Positions 56,182 through 64,000 of a stretch of 64,000 nucleotides of DNA are shown here, one piece after another. Each line of letters begins with the position of its first letter. The stretch's first letter is position 1. Position numbers and translations under genes: made by a program. The notes beneath the pieces are model-generated. The model did not search any database and was not told the DNA's origin. It saw nothing but the letters and a program-made list of their open reading frames with translations. This DNA comes from Podaxis mareebaensis (lineage: Eukaryota; Basidiomycota; Agaricomycetes; Agaricales; Agaricaceae), in NCBI GenBank assembly GCA_018524725.1, contig JAEUWP010000137.1, forward strand, positions 186,001-250,000. Reading direction: 5' to 3'.

Positions 56182-59100
56182 ATGGACCAACAAACCCCTA
56201 TCTCTGCACGCGCCTCCGCGTCAGATCCTTCAATCGCTACCCAAGGCCCTATTCCTCTCTTCGACGTCCACCTCCGTTTTCTTGCAGAGTCCTACATCAC
56301 CTTCTTCCAAGAACGGTGCGCCACACCCCTCCCATTCAGTCTTTCCGGCTCACCCTTTCTACAGAAAACGCATAGAAGAGGTCTAGTGAGTAGACCATCG
56401 CAATTTCATCATTCACAGATTGTTCACCCTTGCTCTCTGATCAGCATAGAATCCCTCAAAAAGTTGCATCGCAAGACCAAATCTGCAGATGCTTACCTTG
56501 AAGACAAGGGGGAACTCAGCACGACAAGGAGCGCGTGGGCAGAAGTCAGAGACAATCTGGAGAGAGGTGTGCCCAATATACATTCTGGTTGTTCATACTA
56601 AGCAGCGATATCAGAGGCTCAAGCCCGGCAAGCCTTTTGTGCGACCTTGACGACGGATATCCTCGATCCTTTGACCAACTTCAAGGTACCTGCTTACATT
56701 CCATCGACTAGCAATGGCGCACTTCATAACTTGAGCCAGGAAACCCAAGAACGCACGCGTAAACGCATCAAAGAGGACTTGAAGGATTCCACGAGTGCCT
56801 ATAATGAGTACGCAGAGGTTATGCTGCCTAAACTTAAATCACGGTATGCAAAGAAGTTCAGTGAAGTCGAGGTAAGTGTCTCGTATTTATTCTCGTCCCG
56901 CCTCATCATCGTCGATCGACAGGAACAAAAGAAAGCCTCCGCGGGACCTACGGTTCCTTTACAACCCACCGCATCTGCGTCAGAACAATACGGAAGTAAC
57001 TCCAAAAGCAACGGAGCCAACTCCGGGCGTCCCACTGTCACTCCACCACAGCCTCTACGCGCCTTGGACCGCCGCCCTTCATCCAGTGGCCCTCCTACCC
57101 GCAACCGATCGCCTTCGTCATCTTCGACGCCTTTCTCCGATCTTGCTCACCAAGGTGTGTGACCTTCCAATACTTCTGATCAGCGAGCTTATAGGCACAA
57201 ATAGGAAAGAAGCAGCTTAATCAATTGATGGGCTTTCTCGACAAAAGCGCCACTGTTAAAGATAGTCTAGGCGGGCAGCAAAATCAGGCGCTGCGAGCAG
57301 TCAGAGCAAAGCGTGATGCAGATGAAGCAGGTACGTTTGATCCGGGATCCTGTTACAGATTCTGGCTCACAATCCTAAGATAAGGAATACAGAAAGGGTG
57401 TCCACTGGTTGGAAACCCTTCGGTTGAGGAGAACAAAGATCCTTGAAAGCGGTTATACCGTCCGTATTTCTATCCCGTTTTTGTTACGCGCCACTTACCC
57501 TAGCGCAGAGTCTAGAAATGTTCGTCAGGGAATCTGCGACTGTTGTTAAAGAAGTCCTCGAGAAATATACTGATAACATGACGTGAGTTTGTGTCTTCGA
57601 ACAGTCCTTAAGTCACTATCTCACCATCCCTGGTAGTGCCACGAGCACTACTCAAACACAGTTATCTAAGCATGCGCGAAACATCGTTGACAAAATCTCG
57701 CCGGAGAGGGATGTAGCAAGGCTTGCAGCCAATATACCCCGTTCACTGGCTTCCGCGATCCCAGAGCCCATTCTTTATGAACATGGGCAAGTGGGGTCAT
57801 GCAACGACCTCATCTTCGGATTCAGTCTGGGTGACTACGCAACTGCGAAAGGCCTCCGCGAGGGCGAGATTCCGAAGATTGTCAGGATATGCATTGCGGA
57901 AATTGACAAACGAGGACTTGAATCAGAAGGGATATACAGGGTAAGACTTGACCTGTAATAGCGCCGACAGAGCTGAATCCGTTTTCTCAGGTATCGGGAC
58001 GCCATGCCATTGTACATGCGGTGAGTCAAACGTGCATATACGAATCCGCCAAGTATTAATATTCGGAAACAGATGCAACACGAGATCGAGAAAGACGAGG
58101 CGTCCTTCGAGTTCACGCCAAAAGATGACGTGTATGCGGTTGCCTCCTTGCTCAAGGTATGCCGACTGTTACCCCATTGGTAGCATAGATTGACAACGGA
58201 CAGCTGTATCTGCGGGAACTACCCGAACCTTTGTTTAGGTTCCCTCTCCAGGATCGGATACAGCATTCAGAGAACCTAGGTATACCCGTTCCTGACCACA
58301 CATTGTGATGTTGCTCAACATCTTCTGCAGGGGAGCACCAAGCGAATAACTTTACACTACTCCGAGGCAAGATGCGTCGCCTTCCGGCAGTCCACCAAGC
58401 CACACTCAAAGCTCTTGTCGAACACCTGGCGAAAGTTGTTGCCCACAGCGATAAGAACAAGATGGACGCCAAGAACCTTGCAATCGTCTTCGGCGGTATG
58501 ATCTTTGGGGATGATGAGTTGCCAAAAGGAGGGGACTTGCTGAACGTCCAAACAACAAAAGTGCGCGTGCTCCCCTTCTCCTATGTATAACTGACGACAG
58601 AGACAATTTCTCCAGGATTCATTGTTCGAGACCCTAATCGTGAACGCGCGTGCACTCTTCGACGAACATGCGACTCAACAACCGCAATCACCTTCTGCGC
58701 AGCACCCTCACCCACCCCCAGCTCAATACCACCATTCACCCCCGCTACCACCAACCCCGGCGGGCGAGGTCGCTCTTGAAATTTCCTATGGCTCCAAGTC
58801 AACCAAAGTTGCCAGCGTGCCGGCAAAACTACAAACTCCACCGCCACCAGGTTCGCCGCAGGACTTTACACCCAGGCTACCTCCCCGTCCCGCGACAAGT
58901 ATCCACCCATCATCGCGCGGCCTTCCTACATCTCCCCCCCGAAGGCGAGCAGAATTGCCACCGCCGACAACGATAACGACTCAATCGTCCCTGTCCGCTC
59001 CATCGTCACCTTCTCCCGCTTCTACAACCTTTGACACGGACGACTGGTTATCATACCATGACCCAGAACCCTCTGGCGATAGGGAGCCTGCAAGGGAACC

Positions 59101-59242
59101 TTCCACGAGTGCTGCGCCTACACTCAATCCGCAGCCGCCACCGACTCTTCGGAAGACGGAGTTGCCCCCCACACCGAAGGAATCCCCCGCTACTTCAGCT
59201 TTTGAACCTAACACAGACGGTAGTAATCAATTTTTACACTAA
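56182..59242 (+). CDS. F-BAR/RhoGAP protein, Rgd1-like
   Basis: Rho GTPase-activating protein that acts at curved membranes of the cell cortex. The start is MDQQTPISARASAS at 56182. The N-terminal F-BAR half includes VHLRFLAESYITFFQER, KKLHRKTKSADAYLEDKGEL, DILDPLTNFK and YAEVMLPKLKSRYAKKFSEVE. It is followed by a Ser/Pro-rich linker and a second helical part (HWLETLRLRRTKILESG). The RhoGAP domain has the arginine finger in SEGIYRVSG, then LLKLYLRELPEPLF, LKALVEHLAKVVAHSDKNKMDAKNLAIVFG. The tail is Pro-rich with SH3-ligand-like motifs (PPLPPTP, LPPTPKESP). No DEP domain was seen, which favours Rgd1 over Rgd2. The 3' end is uncertain: a GTAGTA donor just before the stop could add a further exon near 59363. 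Confidence 0.85.
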
Positions 59243-59862
59243 CGTTTACTTCTCTTTTTTGATTTCCTGCGGATATTGGAGGCTACCCTGTACTAGTTAC
59301 TTATACTCTGACAATGTTATGTTCTAAGGGATACCATCTCTTTTTCCTTGGATCCCTTCCAGGCAAGATATTCAGGTGCTCCATTGGCGAGGCAACGCAG
59401 ACCCTCAGCCGGCAGAGCATGTTTCAACTTGAAGCATATTGCCATTATCCGCGAATTCTACCTTTGTTGACTCATGTATGCATATCCTAATATCTTTCTT
59501 GTGCTGGGGCCTGGGTTAGTCTAGGTTATCCATATTCTACCGAATCGGTGTTCACAAGGTCCCTTGTGAAGAGCTTGCCTCCAGCATTGTAGTCCAAAGC
59601 ACTCGACTCGTTGGTGAGGGCCTGTTCACCTCTCGCCTGAGCTTTACCAAAGAAACACAAGCATAGTGGGGTGTGAATGCCACCCTCCTGACAGATACCC
59701 CATCCAGAAACGATGCCTCCACCGTCGGGCTTATTAGTTCTTGGGTGGTAGGGTTTTAAAGCCGAAACGTTTATTATGAACATTGCAAAGCGAAGAATTA
59801 GCGTTGCTTTAGTTGTACAATGTGAAGGGTATACACAAAACATCCCGACTCTCGAACCCATT
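59243..59862. other. convergent intergenic region, RhoGAP to PIF1
   Basis: A 620-nt gap. It may hold a last RhoGAP exon (acceptor CTTCCAG at 59362). An antisense frame of 111 codons at 59526-59861 begins just past the PIF1 stop and has no recognised domain. Confidence 0.4.
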
Positions 59863-62440
59863 TCATTGAGCGGGTACTAGAAACTCAGGTATCTCGGTAT
59901 TGTAGGAATCAAAGAACATTGCATCGTCGCTACTATCCATCAGGTCTTCAACCCAGCTGGTGTCGGTGGCAATTTCGGCGAGGAGTTCGTCGTCCCACCA
60001 TGGATCAGAGACCTCGGGATTGTGTGAATCGTGAAGTGCAGCACCATCCTCATGCTCCTCCATAAAGGCGTCGTCAATCCAGCTAGAGTCGGTGGCCACT
60101 TGTGCAAATAACTGTTGCTCTTCCCACCAGTTCTGCCAATCGGTATGCCATTTGATGACCCTTGGATTTGCATGTATCCTGATACAAAGATGTGAGAAGG
60201 CGGAAATATCCTGGCGAAGTAACGATGCCATACCTGTCTGGTCGGAAGTTGACTAGTTGAAGACCATCCATTGATGTAGCGCGAGACACGGCGACGTATG
60301 CTACGTATTAAGCCATGTGAGGAGTACATACAGACAATATATGGGGTTACTTACCTTGCCCATCTGCAAAAATCCCTTCAAAATCAACCTTGACTAAATC
60401 AAGAGTTTGGCCCTGGGATTTGTGTATGGTCATAGCCCAAGAGAGAATCAGAGGCACCTGCACTCGACGCGCTTCAATGTTTCCCATGAGACCAATACGA
60501 TCAAAATACACCGGAACACAAAGAAGTTGGCTTTCGTTGGCAAAATGCACCACAGGATACTCCTTATTCGGCGGGAAAGCGTGGCCCGTAATGTCACGAA
60601 GTTGTGTTGGCCGCTTTGCAATTGTAGGGTCGGCACTGTAACAGTCGAGGATGTGTTCCTCAATGTATGTCCGATGTTGGTAGGGAGGCGGTTGCATGGG
60701 TGGACTCTTCAAGTCGTCGTCCTCGTCGTAATCCAAGCCGTCATAAGTTTTGAGATCATCCTCATCCTCGTCATTGTTGCTTGGTGCGGAGATAGGAATA
60801 TTCTTTTCTCGAGCCTCATGAACCGTCATGAAATCAACGACCTTTCCCATGCTACCGTTCACCAGTTCACCTTGTATAACATTCTGTATCACGCTCATGA
60901 GCTTGACTACTGAGCACAGGAGCTTGGCGAACTACTCACTTGGATCAACATGACCTGAGCTCCTATCTAACTCAACGCATTTATATAACATCCAACAAAA
61001 ACCAATTAAACTCACCTTCAGAGTCAGCTTCTCTGGAGCAAGTATCGCCATATTCATAATCTCCTTGGCCTTCTGGGGGGATATTGGTTCTCGGTAAACA
61101 TTCCAACCTGCGCTGTCCATAGAGAAATACGTCTTGGCAGCACCCTGCAAGCGTTCCAGTTCACGCTTGTTGCGATCATCAACGTCTCTACGGCGTGGCA
61201 ACCTAATACATCCTTGGTCAAGGCAGTCCGGGAGAATTGGATGATCAGCTTACAACAAGGCGGGTTGCACGTCGACAGTGCCGCCAGAAAGAGGCCGCTC
61301 GAGGCCCTTGAGCATAGTTATTTGCTGTTGATTTAGGCTTCCGAGCCTCATGGATGACAAGATGTCAATAAACGCTGGAGGTCAGGTGTCAATCGACAGA
61401 TATGATATATGCTATCTAACACTACCATCATCTTTCTGCCGAAAAACCTCTCGGAGAAAGTAGGGGTGCGGAATGCAAGCCCTCCAAGTGTTGGCTCCAA
61501 ACACAAAGTCTGGAGGGGCCGGACTTCCTTTGGCGTGAACAGGAGGTAATTGGAAGAAATCTCCTGCCAAAACAAGCTGTTTTCTGCCATCAGATTCATT
61601 AAACTTGGCGTCAGGAGGAGCCCCACCTGTATACCTCCAAACGGGCGAGAATCTTGACGAACAACACGCGCGATGTATTCCTTGCCATCATCAGGACACA
61701 AAACCCGAGCCGAAAATTTACATACTTACCAATTTATCAAATAATTCAGCCTTCAACATAGAAACTCCAGTGCCGTCAACCCATTGCCCGCACAACAATA
61801 GAACATCACACACCTTCATCGATGATCCATACTTGGGTTCCCTTCCATCTTTCCCTGACAACACGAGCCCGTTTAATCCTTCTTACCAATATTTCTACGA
61901 CTTCCGACCCAGTCCTGATCCCTGCATACGAATGGAGGGTCTGTCCACCAATCGCCAGAGCAGCTATACCTGTTGTCGCAGTAACGGCGATGGCCTCCAA
62001 CGATTTGGTCTTGAGGAGTTCCTTGATGATGGCCCGTAGAAGAACCGATTTTCCTGTCCCTGAAACCAGACATGAGGAAGGTGAAACGAGAACTCCAGAT
62101 TCAAAAGCCGACCTGCCGGGCCTGTAAAAAATACATTTTCCCCCCGCTTCACGACTTCCAGAATATGACTTTGATCAGGAGAGAGCTTGACTTCTGGAAC
62201 GACCGGCGCTATGGATTCTTCAGGTATTCCGCCCTTATCGTTGCAATCATATACATCTTGCGCCCCTCGTAGGAAGGAAGCCAAGTTTTTCTGGAGGATC
62301 CATTCAGTGAGCTCAACAGCCTGCATGTGCAACACCCAGTTAGCTGCTGACCGAGTTATACGACTGCGGCGCCTGCACGCATTAGCATTTGCAACATTCC
62401 CGCGTAACGACAGAATCACGCACTGGTGGCATTGAAGAGC
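59863..62440 (-). CDS. PIF1-family 5'-3' DNA helicase
   Basis: Superfamily 1B helicase that unwinds DNA, including G-quadruplexes and R-loops. The motifs are complete across short introns: Walker A GPAGTGKS (split by an intron near 62050-62120), [10 protein letters not shown], the Walker B-like [51 protein letters not shown] and [19 protein letters not shown] Cys/His-rich start (CHQC) precedes the [16 protein letters not shown] block. I found no good ATG; the frame is open to about 62555, so the start is unsettled. An acidic insertion ([15 protein letters not shown]) sits between motifs near 60720-60790. The C-terminus holds two acidic repeats. Introns and intact motifs argue for a working gene rather than a Helitron relic. 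Confidence 0.85.
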
Positions 62441-63013
62441 TCCTCGCTGAACAGTCCGAATGGTGCATGTGTTGTGAGGTATGATGCTGCTGTCAATTCT
62501 CGGTAGTATAGAGTATGTACTTGAGAAGTGAAGCCATCATCTGGGTGTCGAACTGTTGTGTGCGTCAGTCGTGTTCGAAGGACCTGAACCATCCATGCTT
62601 CCCCGCCGGCGGGAATCCGGCATTCAGTAACCCCGTATGTAATGTGTAATTTGTGTAATTACGAAAACACCCAGTCCTTGCCTCGATTTGTATTTCCTTT
62701 CCGAGACCTTTGACGACGTCTCAGCCGTCGACGACCTACTTTCGCCTCTCGTTGATGTGATCAAACGTTATGTAACTGGATTATGTTGTCTTGGATGCAC
62801 AGTAGTGGAGATCCCATATGACAATCGTCAGTGTTTCCTCTCTCAACCCTCGTTTCAATAGGCTCTTGTGAGCATTTGGTCCTTGTAATTTATTAACGGC
62901 AATGAGGTCATGGTATTAGGAATACTATATGTTATTTCCTCTATCCTATCGTTAAACTTGAGTTACAGATCGTTCACCAGTGACAGCCAAGTAAGACTCA
63001 GATATGCCTTGGA
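62441..63013. other. intergenic region upstream of PIF1
   Basis: It probably holds the PIF1 promoter and perhaps its first exon. It includes the perfect palindrome CCCGCCGGCGGG at 62602-62613. No other gene was recognised. Confidence 0.45.
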
Positions 63014-63357
63014 TCAAATCCTCCCAATATCATAGTTTTGCGTCGCAACACCGCCAATTTCCCAGTTCCTACATGACACATTTAGCTTCTGGTTCAAACG
63101 TAACCTAAAATGAGATCTAACCTGCGGAGCCAGTGAACAAAACATTTCTTCCCCTCTTCACCCGACTTATGATCTCTTTTTTGTTCTTCTGATAAAACAA
63201 CATCCAGTTGGACGGATTTCCCTGTTACATACACAGCGTCCTCCCTGACCAGAATCTTTCCCCTTCCGCTCTGGCTCCCAAGCCACTTTTGAGTCTCAGC
63301 CCCGGTGAGGAACCACTTCGTGCTTTCCGGGAAGATGGTTCCTGAGATTGAACTCAT
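63014..63357 (-). CDS. small protein of unknown function, 96 residues
   Basis: Unrecognised. Exons 63357-63122 and 63068-63014 close into one frame of 96 residues; without splicing the frame gives 87 residues with a different end. It begins MSSISGTIFPESTKWFLTG and contains GRGKILVREDAVYVTGKSVQLDVVL and a Lys-rich EEQKRDHKSGEEGKK. No signal peptide or membrane helix is visible. The predicted strands suggest a small beta-rich fold. It may be a real small gene; support is only the clean splice (GTTAGA donor, ATGTAG acceptor) and codon-like composition. Confidence 0.55.
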
Positions 63358-63801
63358 TGTTCATGTTGCATTCACTCACTGTTTCGCCAGCCTACAGAGG
63401 AGGTGAGCACTTATGCATAGTATCTGCGGTGGGAACACTCACCTTTGTGAGGGCACTGGTTATACAAGGCGCCCCGCGATCTGGAAAGACAACATAATAT
63501 CCCTTTGTCTCCGCTCGAGGCACGGTAGAGGTTCAAGAACGCAGGTATATAAAAAAGCGCCACTGCGACCAAGCTCGAAATAATAAAGCCAGTATCAGGT
63601 ATTGAATGTAACCCCGATGCTCGACCCGAATCCTGAACTAAAGAACACGTAAATTAACATCATCAGGTGACCGCGACACCATGAGCTTGCCATGTTACTT
63701 GCCTCGCCAATCTCAGCCTTTGAAATATTAGGCTACACCGGGGGCGACCTTACGGGGTACTTTCCGGTTCACAGCCCAAAGATCTTCTTTCCATCTCAAA
63801 T
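63358..63801. other. divergent intergenic region at the right edge
   Basis: A 444-nt region between the small minus-strand gene and the RNase H1-like gene, presumably with promoters for both. No coding sequence or clear motif was recognised. Confidence 0.45.
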
Positions 63802-64000
63802 ATGTCCAGGTCCAAGCAACCAAAGTATTATGCTGTGGCCGTCGGAAGAGACGCTCCTGGTATCTACTCTACCTGGGCTGAGGTACGCGGTTACCCTTTC
63901 AATGACGGTGTATCATTGAACCTCGACTTCTGGTCTGCGCCAACAGTGCTCGGCCAGAGTGAGCATATCAAACCCATCCTGCACCAAACATTTCATGGAC
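63802..64000 (+). CDS. RNase H1-like protein, N-terminal hybrid-binding domain (partial)
   Basis: Starts MSRSKQPKYYAVAVGRDAPG and continues IYSTWAE. Exon 1 is 63802-63882; a likely 12-nt second exon, 63947-63958, adds CSAR. The block YYAVAVGR...GIYSTWAEC is the start of the small domain found at the N-terminus of eukaryotic RNase H1 and in caulimovirus transactivator-type proteins. It binds RNA/DNA hybrids. The catalytic part would lie beyond the window, so whether this is a full RNase H1 cannot be said. Next to a PIF1 helicase it makes a possible R-loop pair, but that may be chance. Confidence 0.7.
   Translation, partial: MSRSKQPKYYAVAVGRDAPGIYSTWAEVRGYPFNDGVSLNLDFWSAPTVLGQSEHIKPILHQTFHG

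Noticed and set aside
59526..59861. 111-codon minus-strand gene beside PIF1
   Set aside because: No domain or clear promoter is visible. It starts 2 nt beyond the PIF1 stop in a different frame and most likely is the 3' untranslated region.
59863..62440. Helitron transposon
   Set aside because: PIF1-type helicase motifs occur, but no Rep/HUH nuclease domain, no terminal CTRR hairpin and no other Helitron feature was seen. The gene has regular introns.
1..64000. CRISPR array, operon-like bacterial island or biosynthetic gene cluster
   Set aside because: No spaced direct repeats are present, all genes are intron-rich and eukaryotic, and no PKS, NRPS or terpene synthase was found.

Overview
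The window is compact nuclear DNA from a filamentous basidiomycete, most likely an Agaricomycete. Genes lie close together on both strands, coding sequences are cut by many introns of about 50-60 nt, and the protein families are typical of that group (Ssk2-type MAPKKK, Atg26-type sterol glucosyltransferase, GH72 glucanosyltransferase, PIF1 helicase). I assembled 22 protein-coding genes; the first and last run off the window. For 13 of them the splice phases close exactly into one frame. I found no rRNA, no complete tRNA, no CRISPR array and no intact transposon.

Layout, left to right: RINT1/Tip20 tethering factor (-, 3' end missing); beta-carbonic anhydrase (+); HAD phosphatase (+); peroxisomal ABCD transporter (+); Ups2-like PRELI protein (+); the large TFIIIC B-block-binding subunit (+, 16 exons); an unassigned 8-TM membrane protein (+). 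Then the Ssk2 MAPKKK (-), sharing a 113-nt intergenic space with the DRG1 GTPase (+). Next are a metallo-beta-lactamase-fold protein, a second, Ups1-like PRELI protein, RIC1 and a 2OG-Fe(II) oxygenase (all +). Then UDP-glucose:sterol glucosyltransferase (-), a SUR7/PalI-like protein (+), a GH72 glucanosyltransferase (+) and an RRM/zinc-knuckle protein (+). The window ends with an ABCC transporter (-), an F-BAR RhoGAP (+), a PIF1 helicase (-), a small unknown protein (-) and the start of an RNase H1-like gene (+).

Most genes are housekeeping genes rather than an accessory island. Several concern membranes and lipids: acyl-CoA import to peroxisomes, two mitochondrial PRELI lipid-transfer proteins, sterol glucosylation, and Golgi traffic (RINT1, RIC1). 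Others concern the cell wall or cortex (GH72, SUR7/PalI, F-BAR RhoGAP).

The most unusual signals concern gene expression. (1) DRG1 appears to contain a 1-nt exon between two introns of exactly 56 nt; only this reading restores the conserved C-terminus. (2) The gene for the TFIIIC subunit that recognises B boxes carries a perfect B box in its first intron, which is about three times longer than its other introns. (3) Two introns have GC-AG ends. (4) The RRM protein has a 261-nt first intron whose retention would truncate the protein before its RRM.
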